Both the position numbers and the translations under genes were made by a program. Source: Nocardioides plantarum (GTDB lineage: Bacteria > Actinomycetota > Actinomycetes > Propionibacteriales > Nocardioidaceae). Taken from it: DNA of 64,000 nt. The stretch covers positions 1,612,001-1,676,000 of the forward strand of contig NZ_VDMS01000001.1 in NCBI RefSeq assembly GCF_006346395.1, written 5' to 3'. The notes beneath the pieces are model-generated. The model was not told where the DNA came from, ran no database searches, and saw only the letters and a list, made by a program, of their open reading frames with translations. Positions within the stretch are counted from its first letter, which is position 1. The number at the start of each line of letters is the position of its first letter. Of this stretch, positions 19,198 to 27,380 are shown in pieces.

Positions 19198-21075
19198 GTG
19201 CTTTCATACGGGGTGCTCCTCAAGCCTCGGGTCCTCGGGTGTGTCTTCCTCCTGGTCTCCATCGCCTCCACCTTCCTCCCGTCGATTCCCTCGGAAGCAG
19301 CCGCGGTCGACCCCAGCGCTGCCACCGACTTCTCCGTGGTCCTGTTCAGCGAGCCCGACCAGCCCATCGGCGGTGGCGCGAAGCGTGTGTGGCGCACGGG
19401 TGCGGGTCAAGTCGAGGTCTTCGGATCAGTAGCCGAGGGTCATCTCTTGCTGCTCGCATCTGACAATCCCTCGAGGGACCGGCTCAACCTGACGTTTGGC
19501 ACCGGCACGGGCGCGCCGTTGGCGCCCGGTCACTACGACAGCGGCGACGACCTGGAGGGGACTCACCCCTACATCGACATCTCAGGTCCGAATGGCTGCG
19601 GCGAGACCACCGGCTCGTTCGACGTCCATCAGGTCGCGGCCGACCTGTCGAGCCTGTGGATCTCCTACGAGCAGAGCTGCCAGGGCGGGCGATCGAAGGT
19701 GTTCGGAGAGGTCCGGGTCAACGTCCCACAGGATCCGGGCGCCGTCGTCCTGTCGAGCAGGGTCGACTGGCCGGTCAAGGAGGTGGGCCGCTCCGGGCTG
19801 ACCGTACCGGTCGAGGTGGTCAACACGTCCGGCTCTGCCTACTCGACCGGCACACCCACGATCAGGGGGACCGACTTCTCGATCGTCGACAACCACTGCG
19901 GCAGGACCCTCAACCCCGGGGAGGGCTGCGACGTCCTGGTCGGTTTCCGACCCACCGCCGGCGGCCTGCGGGAGGGCGTCCTGAGGCTCGTCCTGGACGG
20001 GCGCACCCGTGCCGTGCCCCTCACCGGGCGGGGGAACGACGGTGACATGCGGTGGCAGCTCGGCAGCGAGCAGGGCGACGAGGTCGGCCAGGGGCGGGCC
20101 TACCGCTTCGGCATCGCTGACGATGTCAATGCCTACCGGTGGGACGACATCATCGAGGCGCAGGTCGGATCCGACTGGTACGCGCAGTTCCAGTCGCCCG
20201 ACGGCGGCCGGCTGCTACCCGGCACGTACGCCGGAGTGGGACACACCACCAACAGACCCAGCGGCGTGGCGGGCCTCTCCGTCTCCAGCCCCTACGGCCA
20301 GTGCCTCGAGCTGACCGGATCCTTCACGGTGCACGAGGCGACGTACGACGCGGGCGGCAGCCTCACCGCTCTGCGCGTCACCTTCGACCAGACCTGCCAG
20401 GGCGCTGCGGGCGCCCTCCGCGGCGAGATCGCGTGGCGGGCGACCACGGCAGAGGACCCGAACTACCCCGTCTTCCCTCCGGGTGTCAGGCTCGTGCCGG
20501 CCCGGGCCAGCTACGTCTACGGACAGACGATGTACCTCACGGCCGTGACCACCGACGCGATCGGGCAGGGCATCACCGTCTCGGTCATCGATGGTTCCGG
20601 AACGCCGCGGATCGTGCGGAGCGGAACCGTCGGCGACGACGGCCGCTTCCGCACGACCATTCCCGCCACGCGCGACCGCCAGCTGGTCGCGACGGTCGGC
20701 GACGTGACGTCGACATCGGTCGCCGTTCCCGTGCTTTCGCGCGTGACCCAGAAAGTGAGCGGGCCCTACCGGCGTGAGGGGAGCTACCTCGCCATCCGGT
20801 CCCCACACACCCACCGGGTCACCGTCTCCGGGGCGCCGAGCGCCGCCTACGGCTGCTTCGTCTTCGAGCGCTCCAACCGGACCAGCACCGGGTGGTCGAG
20901 AACCGGGAGGAGTCAGTGCATCTCGAGCGGCACCGCTGCCCGAGCGTCCTACCCGCTTCCGCGCAACCTCCGACCAGGGGCACGCCTCCGGGTCCGCACC
21001 GCGTTCCTCACCTACTACGGCAGTCCCACCTCCAGCAACACGACCGGCTGGACCTACCTGCACGTCGTGAAGTAG
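19198..21075 (+). CDS. Secreted protein with a duplicated domain around a HYDIN-like domain
   Basis: A 625-residue secreted protein with a signal peptide at residues ~8-35. Two copies of one domain (about 85-172 and 315-412) share a G-x-Y turn, G-P/Y-x-G-C/Q, then TGSF-x-VH and ending in Q-x-C-Q-G...GE. Between them (about 190-278) is an ASPM-SPD2-Hydin (choice-of-anchor D) module with GTDFSIVDNHCGRTLNPGEGC. The C-terminal third has Ig-like strands (VRLVPARASYVYGQTM) and a Cys pair. I know no function. It is probably displayed at or released from the cell surface. The GTG start is set by TAGCGT 6 bases upstream. Confidence 0.78.
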   Translation: MLSYGVLLKPRVLGCVFLLVSIASTFLPSIPSEAAAVDPSAATDFSVVLFSEPDQPIGGGAKRVWRTGAGQVEVFGSVAEGHLLLLASDNPSRDRLNLTFGTGTGAPLAPGHYDSGDDLEGTHPYIDISGPNGCGETTGSFDVHQVAADLSSLWISYEQSCQGGRSKVFGEVRVNVPQDPGAVVLSSRVDWPVKEVGRSGLTVPVEVVNTSGSAYSTGTPTIRGTDFSIVDNHCGRTLNPGEGCDVLVGFRPTAGGLREGVLRLVLDGRTRAVPLTGRGNDGDMRWQLGSEQGDEVGQGRAYRFGIADDVNAYRWDDIIEAQVGSDWYAQFQSPDGGRLLPGTYAGVGHTTNRPSGVAGLSVSSPYGQCLELTGSFTVHEATYDAGGSLTALRVTFDQTCQGAAGALRGEIAWRATTAEDPNYPVFPPGVRLVPARASYVYGQTMYLTAVTTDAIGQGITVSVIDGSGTPRIVRSGTVGDDGRFRTTIPATRDRQLVATVGDVTSTSVAVPVLSRVTQKVSGPYRREGSYLAIRSPHTHRVTVSGAPSAAYGCFVFERSNRTSTGWSRTGRSQCISSGTAARASYPLPRNLRPGARLRVRTAFLTYYGSPTSSNTTGWTYLHVVK

Positions 21076-21082
21076 CCCCACC

Positions 21083-21583
21083 TCAGCCGTCGAGCGTCCG
21101 CCCCCACGACTCGAGCAGCCCGGCGAGCACCGCCCTCTCCTGCGCCGTGAAGCCGGCGAGGAGACGGTGCTCGTTGGCCACGTGCCGAGGGACGAGGTCG
21201 TCGATCAAGGCCACGCCCGCCTCGGTCAACCGGACCCGTCGCGACCGGGCGTCGTCGGCGGAGACGTAGCGGTCGACGTACCCCTGGGCGATCAGCCGGT
21301 CGACGCGCTTGGTCACCGCGCCCGAGGTGATCATCGTGCTGGCGCCGAGCTCCCCCGGCGTCAGCTCGTACGGCGCCCCCGCGCGTCGCAGGGAGGCGAG
21401 CACGTCGAAGTCGCCGTCGGTGAGCCCGGCCTGCGCGAAGACCACGCGCAGCTCGGCGTCGAGCCGGTCGGCCAGCCGGTGCAGGCGGCCGATGATGCCG
21501 AGCGGCGACATGTCGAGGTCGGGACGCTCGACCCGCCACTGCTCGAGGATCCGACCGACGTGGTCCGGCTCGGGTTCATTCAT
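21083..21583 (-). CDS. MarR-family transcriptional regulator
   Basis: A 166-residue MarR regulator. The winged helix covers about residues 60-120: LTPGELGASTMITSGAVTKRVDRLI is the recognition region and the wing holds SADDARSRRVRLTEAG. It is divergent from an EamA-type exporter and shares with it a 40-base gap holding two overlapping palindromes, so it probably represses both. The start ATG at 21581-21583 lies 6 bases after TATTGT on this strand, pointing to a leaderless message. Confidence 0.9.
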   Translation of the reverse strand: MNEPEPDHVGRILEQWRVERPDLDMSPLGIIGRLHRLADRLDAELRVVFAQAGLTDGDFDVLASLRRAGAPYELTPGELGASTMITSGAVTKRVDRLIAQGYVDRYVSADDARSRRVRLTEAGVALIDDLVPRHVANEHRLLAGFTAQERAVLAGLLESWGRTLDG

Positions 21584-21593
21584 GCCTGGACAA

Positions 21594-21622
21594 TATCTTA
21601 CCCGGAAGATAGTTTGTCTTCC
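21594..21622. promoter_or_regulatory. Overlapping palindromes, probable MarR operator
   Basis: Two perfect inverted repeats overlap: TATCTT-N6-AAGATA (21594-21611) and GGAAGA-N7-TCTTCC (21604-21622). They cover the -10 hexamer TAGTTT of the exporter gene (21610-21615) and touch the TATTGT -10 of the regulator gene (21590-21595, minus strand). A dimer bound here would shut both promoters. Confidence 0.65.
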
Positions 21623-22579
21623 GTGGAAGACAACCGCCTGCGGACGCTGGGGATCACCGCGATCGCCCCGCTCGCCTGGGGCACGACCTACCTGACGACC
21701 CAGGAGCTGCTGCCGCCCGACCGTCCGCTGTTCTCGGCCCTGATGAGGGCCCTGCCGGCCGGCCTGGTGCTGCTGGCCGTCTGTCGCCGCCTGCCCCGCG
21801 GCGACTGGTGGTGGCGGGCGGCGCTCCTCGGGACCTGCAACATCGGCCTGTTCTTCCCCCTCCTCTTCCTCGGCGCCTACCACCTGCCGGGCGGACTGGC
21901 CGCGACCACGCAGGCCGCCTCGCCGCTCGCGGTGATGGGGCTGGCGTTCGTCCTCCTGCGCGAGCGTGCCACCTGGACCCGGGTCGTCGCCGCGCTCGTC
22001 GGCCTGTCCGGCGTCGCCCTGCTGGTGCTGCGCTCCCCCGACGGCGTGACCGCCCTCGGCCTGGTCGGCGCGTTCGGGTCGGTGCTCGTCTCAGGGCTGG
22101 GCTTCGTGATGGTCAAGCGCTGGCCCCGCCCGGACGGCGTCTCGATGCTGACGCTCGTCTCGTGGCAGCTCGTCGTCGGCGGGCTGGTCCTGCTGCCCCT
22201 CGCCCTGGTCGTCGAGGGGGCTCCCCCGGCGATCGACCTCCCGGCCCTGGGCGGCTACCTCTGGCTCGGCACCGCCGGCACGATCCTCGCCTACTGCTGC
22301 TGGTTCCACGGGCTCAGCCGGATGCCCGCGGGCGCGGTCGCCCTGGTCGGCCTGCTCAACCCCGTCACCGGCACCGCCCTCGGCGTCGTCGTCGCCGGCG
22401 AGGCCTTCGGCTGGCCCCAGGCGCTCGGCATGGCGCTGGTCCTCGGCGGCGTCGTCGCCGGGCAGCACCGCACGCCGCCCGCTCCCACCCCAGCACCTGC
22501 CCCCACCCCGACGGACGACGCCGCCGTGACAGGCTCCACGACGTGGAGGGCGAGTTCCGGCTGCGCGACGTCGCCCTGA
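21623..22579 (+). CDS. EamA-family (DMT) transporter
   Basis: A 318-residue member of the drug/metabolite transporter superfamily with ten hydrophobic segments in two EamA halves. The start LGITAIAPLAWGTTYLTTQELLP is typical of RhaT/YdcZ-like exporters. A proline/threonine-rich cytoplasmic tail ends it. It probably exports a metabolite or drug and is controlled by the divergent MarR gene. The GTG at 21623 was chosen because TAGTTT ends 7 bases before it. Its last 37 bases overlap the next transporter gene. Confidence 0.88.
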   Translation: MEDNRLRTLGITAIAPLAWGTTYLTTQELLPPDRPLFSALMRALPAGLVLLAVCRRLPRGDWWWRAALLGTCNIGLFFPLLFLGAYHLPGGLAATTQAASPLAVMGLAFVLLRERATWTRVVAALVGLSGVALLVLRSPDGVTALGLVGAFGSVLVSGLGFVMVKRWPRPDGVSMLTLVSWQLVVGGLVLLPLALVVEGAPPAIDLPALGGYLWLGTAGTILAYCCWFHGLSRMPAGAVALVGLLNPVTGTALGVVVAGEAFGWPQALGMALVLGGVVAGQHRTPPAPTPAPAPTPTDDAAVTGSTTWRASSGCATSP

Positions 22580-23742
22580 CGGCGTACGGCCCGACGATCG
22601 TCAGCTCGACGGGCCACGGCGCCGTGATGCCGATCCTGGCGCTGCGGGCGCGCGACCTCGGCGCCGACGTGAGCACGGCCGCGGCGATCGTCGCAGCGCT
22701 CGGCATCGGCATGCTCGTCGCGTCGCTGCCGGCCAGCGCGGTGGTGGCCCGCATCGGGGAGCGTCGCGCCCTGGTCTACGCCGGGGTCCTCGACGCCGCC
22801 GCGATGCTGCTCGGCGCGGTCGCCGGGTCGGTGCTGCTGCTGGGTCTCTCGGTCGTGGTCAGCGGGATGACGTGGACGACGTTCCTGATGGCCCGGCAGG
22901 GGTTCATGATCGAGGTCGTCCCCCTCAGCCACCGCGCCCGGGCCCTGTCGACGCTCGGCGGCTCGCACCGGGTCGGCGTGTTCGTCGGGCCGCTGATCGG
23001 CGCCGCCCTCATCGCGCTCGGCGACCTGAGCACGGTGTTCGTCTTCGCCGCCGTCGCCGCCCTCGGCGCCGCCGCGCTGGCGTGGACCATGCCCGACCTC
23101 GGCTCCGAGCGACGAGACGCCGAGCGCGAGCGCGGTCACCTCGGCGTGTGGCAGGTGCTGGCCCAGCACCGGTACGTGCTGCTGACCCTGGGGGTCGTCG
23201 TCGTGGTCATCTCGGCGTCGCGCTCGGTGCGCACCGGACTGCTGCCGTTGTGGGCCGACCACGTCGGCATCTCCGCGACCACGACCTCGCTGATCTTCGC
23301 GCTCGCCGGCGCCGTCGACATCGTGTTCTTCTACCCCGGCGGCTGGCTGATGGACCACCGCGGCCGGACGGTCGTCGCGGTCCCGGTGGTGCTCTCGGTC
23401 GCCGTCGCCGCCCTGCTGCTGCCGCTGGCCACCTCGTCCTGGTCCGTCGCGGCGGTCGTCGTGCTGATCGCGATCGGCAACGGGCTCGGCTCCGGCATCG
23501 TGATGGTGCTGGGGGCCGACGCCGCCCCGGCCGACGGGAGGGCGCAGTTCCTCGGCGGGTGGCGCCTGTGCGGCGACATCGGGCTCTCGGGCGGGCCGCT
23601 CGTGGTGGGCGCCATCGCGCTGGTCGCGCCACTGGCCCTCGCCTGCGTCGTGATCGGCGTGCTCGGGCTCGCCGGCACCGCCTGGACGGCGTACTTCGTC
23701 GCGCAGGTCGACCGCGACGCGAGAGCGGCTACGAGATCGTGA
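22543..23742 (+). CDS. MFS transporter
   Basis: A 399-residue major facilitator with about 11-12 membrane segments. The motif A loop is altered but recognisable (VVARIGERRALVYAG after helix 2), and DHRGRTVVAVP is the equivalent in the C-terminal half. It is likely a drug or metabolite exporter. The GTG start lies inside the end of the EamA gene and 7 bases after CAGGCT, a weak -10 match, so both coupled and independent expression are possible. The last 14 bases overlap the convergent gene. Confidence 0.85.
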   Translation: MEGEFRLRDVALTAYGPTIVSSTGHGAVMPILALRARDLGADVSTAAAIVAALGIGMLVASLPASAVVARIGERRALVYAGVLDAAAMLLGAVAGSVLLLGLSVVVSGMTWTTFLMARQGFMIEVVPLSHRARALSTLGGSHRVGVFVGPLIGAALIALGDLSTVFVFAAVAALGAAALAWTMPDLGSERRDAERERGHLGVWQVLAQHRYVLLTLGVVVVVISASRSVRTGLLPLWADHVGISATTTSLIFALAGAVDIVFFYPGGWLMDHRGRTVVAVPVVLSVAVAALLLPLATSSWSVAAVVVLIAIGNGLGSGIVMVLGADAAPADGRAQFLGGWRLCGDIGLSGGPLVVGAIALVAPLALACVVIGVLGLAGTAWTAYFVAQVDRDARAATRS

Positions 23743-24310
23743 CGACGACCTCGTCGGAGGTCTTGTCGGAGTCGGTGTCGACCACGCGGAAGCGGTTCTC
23801 GCCGAGCTGGCCGGCCTGGATGAACGTGGAGAACTGGTCGCCGCTGACCGAGACGTTGACCGGGAAGTCGGACCAGCCGCCGTCCTTGTACTGCTGCACC
23901 TGCAGCACCGCGCCGTCACCGCCGGGGTAGGTGCCGTTGAGGTAGATCTTCTCCATGGCGCCGACCTGGGTCTGGTCGCTGGACAGCGTGATCTCGGACT
24001 TGGGTGCGGCCGGGGTGTCGGAGTAGGTCGACGACGGCAGCTCGGGCTCGGTGCCGTTCGACAGGGTGATCGGCGGGGAGGAGCCGACCTCGGAGGGCGT
24101 GGGCAGGTAGAGGGTCTCGCCGCGCTGCGTGGAGTTGGACGTCGCCTCGCCGTCGCTCGCGAGGCCGGTGGCCTTGGTCGCCAGGCTCGCGCCCACGGCG
24201 AGCACCCCACCGACGATGACCGCCACGGCGACCAGGGCCAGCACGCCCCACAGCACGGGAAGCGCGCGGTTCTCGGGCTGGTCGGGCTCGTCGGGCAGCT
24301 GGTCGCTCAC
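23729..24310 (-). CDS. Single-pass membrane-anchored extracellular protein
   Basis: A 193-residue protein with a short acidic cytoplasmic start (SDQLPDEPDQPEN), one membrane helix (about residues 17-42) and an extracellular part. A Ser/Thr/Pro-rich linker leads to a beta-rich domain of about 90 residues (SEITLSSDQTQVGAMEKIY onward) resembling a bacterial Ig-like fold. I do not recognise a named family. GTG 24310 was chosen because CACAAT lies 7 bases before it. It converges on the MFS gene. Confidence 0.68.
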   Translation of the reverse strand: MSDQLPDEPDQPENRALPVLWGVLALVAVAVIVGGVLAVGASLATKATGLASDGEATSNSTQRGETLYLPTPSEVGSSPPITLSNGTEPELPSSTYSDTPAAPKSEITLSSDQTQVGAMEKIYLNGTYPGGDGAVLQVQQYKDGGWSDFPVNVSVSGDQFSTFIQAGQLGENRFRVVDTDSDKTSDEVVVTIS

Positions 24311-24371
24311 GCGGCCCATTGTGGGCGACGGCGCAACCCGGGCCAAATGTCAGCCGGCGGTCGACTCCCGG

Positions 24372-24872
24372 TCACCGCGGTTCGAGCACCACCACGGGGA
24401 TGACCCGGTCGGTCGTCGCCTGGTAGGTCTCGAAGTCGGCGTACAGCGCGACGAGGCGTGGCCACAGCGCCGTTCGCTCGTCGGGCTCGGCGACCCGGGC
24501 GCGCACCGGACGGGCCCTCTCGCCGCGCAGGTGGACCGTGGTGTCGGGGTGGGCCTGCAGGTTGCCGACCCACTGCGGGTCCTTCGGCAACCCACCCTGC
24601 GAGCCGACGACGACGAGGTCGGGGCCGTCGGCGAGGTAGAGCAGCGGCGTCGTGTACGGCGTCCCGCTCTTGCGCCCCACGTGGTCGAGCAGCAGCGTCG
24701 GCACGGGCTTGCGGAAGCCGGCCCCGATGCGCCACCTCGAACCGATCCGGCCGTTGGTGAGCCGGAAGACCTTCACCTGCCCACGCGCCATCCACTTGAT
24801 GACCTTCGCGGCAGCCGGGGCGGCCAGCGCCTTCTGGCGCCTCGCACGCTGCTCGGGAGTCAGGTCGGGCAC
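24372..24872 (-). CDS. Deazaflavin (F420)-dependent nitroreductase family protein
   Basis: A 166-residue protein of the DDN-like split-beta-barrel family known from mycobacteria and other F420-producing actinobacteria. Signature segments are LLLDHVGRKSGTPYTTPLLYL and DLVVVGSQGGLPKDPQWVGNL. These enzymes reduce quinones or nitro compounds using F420H2. The GTG start directly abuts the stop of the NTF2-like gene upstream, so the two form an operon reading away from the steroid-type gene block. Natural substrate unknown. Confidence 0.85.
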   Translation of the reverse strand: MPDLTPEQRARRQKALAAPAAAKVIKWMARGQVKVFRLTNGRIGSRWRIGAGFRKPVPTLLLDHVGRKSGTPYTTPLLYLADGPDLVVVGSQGGLPKDPQWVGNLQAHPDTTVHLRGERARPVRARVAEPDERTALWPRLVALYADFETYQATTDRVIPVVVLEPR

Positions 24873-25310
24873 CTACAGACCACGCTTCCAGACGACCTGC
24901 TCGTGCAGCCGGCGACTGCGCCAACCGTACGGCGTCCGCACGACGTCGTGGTGGTACATGCCGCCCACCTCGACGATCCTGGTGCCACCGTGGCCGTCGT
25001 CGAGCGGCATCGGGTTGTCGAAGTAGGCGCAGACGGCGGCCTCGTCGGCGCCGTCGAACGTGATCTCGACCTGGCCGATGGTGTGCATCCGCTGGGGGAA
25101 GAACGCCGGCAGCATCTCGGCCAGCCACGGCTTGACCTCGGCGTACGGCGCGTTGATGCCGCCGGACTCGGTGTAGTCGATCTGGGCGTCGTCGGTGAAG
25201 ACGGTGTCGAGCTTGTCCCAGTCGCCGGAGTCGATGGCCCGGGTGTAGCGGGTGATCACCTCGGTGATCTCCATGCGGTCGCTGATCTCCTGGAGGTCCA
25301 CGGCGGCCAC
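24873..25310 (-). CDS. SnoaL/NTF2-like protein
   Basis: A 145-residue cone-fold protein of the SnoaL-like group. It has the typical LQEISDRMEITEVITRYTRAID start, the DWDKLDTVFTDDAQIDYTES turn and a C-terminal HHDVVRTPYGWRSRRL. Relatives include polyketide cyclases and steroid isomerase-like or dehydratase proteins. GTG 25310 was chosen because a near -10 hexamer (TAGGTC, 25318-25323 on this strand) ends 7 bases before it; the longer form starting MFQFPAR would begin inside the divergent operator region. It is divergent from the LLM oxidoreductase operon. Confidence 0.8.
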   Translation of the reverse strand: MAAVDLQEISDRMEITEVITRYTRAIDSGDWDKLDTVFTDDAQIDYTESGGINAPYAEVKPWLAEMLPAFFPQRMHTIGQVEITFDGADEAAVCAYFDNPMPLDDGHGGTRIVEVGGMYHHDVVRTPYGWRSRRLHEQVVWKRGL

Positions 25311-25332
25311 TCTCGCAGACCTAGCCGGAAAC

Positions 25333-25350
25333 TGGAACACGTTCTAGTCT
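25333..25350. promoter_or_regulatory. KstR-type operator overlapping the -10 of the LLM operon
   Basis: TGGAACACGTTCTA (25333-25346) fits the KstR consensus TNNAACNNGTTNNA exactly. Its last two bases are the first two of the -10 hexamer TAGTCT (25345-25350), which ends 7 bases before the GTG at 25358. A bound TetR-type repressor would cover the promoter. The gene encoding the regulator is not in this window. Confidence 0.7.
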
Positions 25351-25357
25351 GTCGCCC

Positions 25358-26230
25358 GTGAGGTTCTCCTACGCCGAGGCGATGACCCAGGCCGGCTACT
25401 ACGCACCGCTCGCGCAGGCGGCCGAGGCCGCGGGCTACACGTCGATGACGGTGGCCGACTCGCTGATCTACCCCAAGGACTCGGACTCCAAGTACCCCTA
25501 CACCGACACCGGCGACCGGGAGTTCCTCGACGGCAAGGAGTTCATCGAGACCATGATCCTCTGCGCGCACCTGTTCGCGGTGACCACGACGCTGCGCCTG
25601 ACGCCGTTCGTGCTCAAGCTGCCCGTGCGTCCTCCCGTGCTGGTCGCCAAGCAGGCCTCGTCGCTGGCGTTCCTGTCCGGCAACCGACTCGGTCTCGGCG
25701 TCGGCATCTCGCCGTGGCCCGAGGACTTCGCCAACCTCGGCGTCGACTGGGCCAGGCGCGGCAAGCGGATGGACGAGTGCATGGACATCCTGCGCGGCCT
25801 CACGACCGGTGAGTTCTTCTCCTACGACGGCGAGTTCTACGAGGTCGACGAGCTCAAGCAGTGCCCCGGCGCCACCGAGAGGATCCCGCTGCTGGTGGGC
25901 GGTCACGTGGACGCCGCGCTGCGCCGCGCCGTACGCAAGGGCGACGGCTGGATGCACGCCGGCGGCGACGGCGAGGAGCTCGACCGGCTGCTCGTCCGGC
26001 TCGCCGAGATCCGCGAGGAGGAGGGCGACACCCGTGACGACTTCGAGGTCCACGTGATCTCCTACGACGCCTACACCCTCGACGGGGTCAAGCGGCTGGA
26101 GGACAAGGGCGTCACCGACTGCATCGTCGGCTTCCGGGTGCCCTACATCAAGGGCCCCGACACCGAGCCGCTCGAGACCAAGATCAAGCACCTCGAGCAG
26201 TACGCCGAGAACATCATCGCGAGGGCCTGA
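25358..26230 (+). CDS. LLM-class F420/flavin-dependent oxidoreductase
   Basis: A 290-residue luciferase-like monooxygenase fold protein of the F420-dependent class. Typical parts are AAGYTSMTVADS near the start, the LAFLSGNRLGLGVGISPW strand-turn and the ERIPLLVGGHVDAALRRAVRKGDGW region. It is the first gene of a five-gene operon behind a KstR-type operator, so an oxidoreduction in steroid or lipid side-chain breakdown is likely but inferred. The GTG is placed by TAGTCT 7 bases upstream; the next gene begins one base after its stop. Confidence 0.85.
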   Translation: MRFSYAEAMTQAGYYAPLAQAAEAAGYTSMTVADSLIYPKDSDSKYPYTDTGDREFLDGKEFIETMILCAHLFAVTTTLRLTPFVLKLPVRPPVLVAKQASSLAFLSGNRLGLGVGISPWPEDFANLGVDWARRGKRMDECMDILRGLTTGEFFSYDGEFYEVDELKQCPGATERIPLLVGGHVDAALRRAVRKGDGWMHAGGDGEELDRLLVRLAEIREEEGDTRDDFEVHVISYDAYTLDGVKRLEDKGVTDCIVGFRVPYIKGPDTEPLETKIKHLEQYAENIIARA

Positions 26231-26231
26231 C

Positions 26232-27380
26232 GTGTCCGACTCCCTCGACCTCACGAAGCCCCTGCAGGACGCGATCGCCGAGGCCGAGGAGCTGATCGCC
26301 AACGCACCGTTCATCCGCACCGAGGCCGACCGGCTCGAGGGCTACGACTACCTGTCGGGCCGCATCCGGATGGCCATGCAGATGGCCTTCGACCACGACC
26401 TCGACCGACCGCTCTTCATCAACCCCACCCACCAGTTCTCCCGCCAGGGCCTCGACAACCCCGACGCGATCTACTTCAACGCCTACCTGCGCGAGGGGGT
26501 CGAGTACGTCGTACGCGGGCGGCGCGGGACGTCGGCCGACCTCAGCTTCCAGGTCATGGGCGGGGCCTACTCGGCCACCTCGGCCGCGACCAGCCTGATG
26601 GCCTTCGACGACCGCGAGCTCGAGATCGCCGACGACGGCACCTTCGAGTTCACCTACGTCGCCGAGCCCGGCGCCAAGACGCTCATCGTGCGCGAGGTCT
26701 TCAACGACTGGGACACCGAGGAGCGCGGCACGCTCACCATCGAGCGGCCCGACACGCTCGGCCAGCCCGCCAGGCCGCTGACCGAGGCGCTGCTGCGCAA
26801 GAAGTACGAGGTCGCCGCCCGGTCCCTGACCGGCTCGATCCTCACCTGGTTCGAGTTCCCGAAGTGGTTCGAGCGCCAGGAGCCGGTCAACACGCTGACC
26901 GCGCCGCGGTCGACGCCCGGCGGGCTCGCCTCGCAGCGCTCGTCGATCGGTCACTACGAGCTCGGCGACGAGGAGGCGATGATCCTCACCGTCCCGCGCT
27001 GCGACGACGCGAGCTACCAGGGCATCCAGATCGGCTCGGACTGGTACGCCTCGACCGACTACGAGACCCACCAGACCTCGCTCACCAAGGCCCAGGCCGT
27101 CACGGACCCCGACGGCCTGATCCGCGTGGTCGTCTCCGAGCGCGACCCCGGCATCGCCAACTGGCTCGAGACCACCGGGCACCGCACCGGCTCGATGATG
27201 CTGCGCTGGCAGCGCCTGACCCGCGACCTCACCCAGGACGCCGACGGCCCGACCGTCGAGGTCGTGCCGTTCGACGACGTACCGAAGCACCTGCCGTTCC
27301 ACACGCCCGTCACCCCCGAGGAGTACGCCGCGCGGATCGCCGCCCGGCAGCGCTCCGTGGCCCGAAGGATGATCTCTTGA
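26232..27380 (+). CDS. DUF1214-type protein
   Basis: A 382-residue protein whose C-terminal third matches the DUF1214 pattern (GSDWYASTDYETHQTSL, then RVVVSERDPGIANWLETTGH and a terminal RWQRL). The N-terminal part is mixed alpha/beta with no catalytic motif I can name. In mycobacteria a similar protein lies beside an SDR and a sulfotransferase-like gene within the KstR steroid regulon. Function unknown. It is tightly packed between the LLM gene and the SDR gene, whose TTG start overlaps this stop codon. Confidence 0.72.
   Translation: MSDSLDLTKPLQDAIAEAEELIANAPFIRTEADRLEGYDYLSGRIRMAMQMAFDHDLDRPLFINPTHQFSRQGLDNPDAIYFNAYLREGVEYVVRGRRGTSADLSFQVMGGAYSATSAATSLMAFDDRELEIADDGTFEFTYVAEPGAKTLIVREVFNDWDTEERGTLTIERPDTLGQPARPLTEALLRKKYEVAARSLTGSILTWFEFPKWFERQEPVNTLTAPRSTPGGLASQRSSIGHYELGDEEAMILTVPRCDDASYQGIQIGSDWYASTDYETHQTSLTKAQAVTDPDGLIRVVVSERDPGIANWLETTGHRTGSMMLRWQRLTRDLTQDADGPTVEVVPFDDVPKHLPFHTPVTPEEYAARIAARQRSVARRMIS

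Noticed and set aside
25333..25346. Possible second SOS box (GGAACACGTTCT)
   Set aside because: The half-sites AAC and GTT are separated by two bases, while LexA boxes need TCGAAC-N4-GTTCGA. The spacing fits KstR-type sites.
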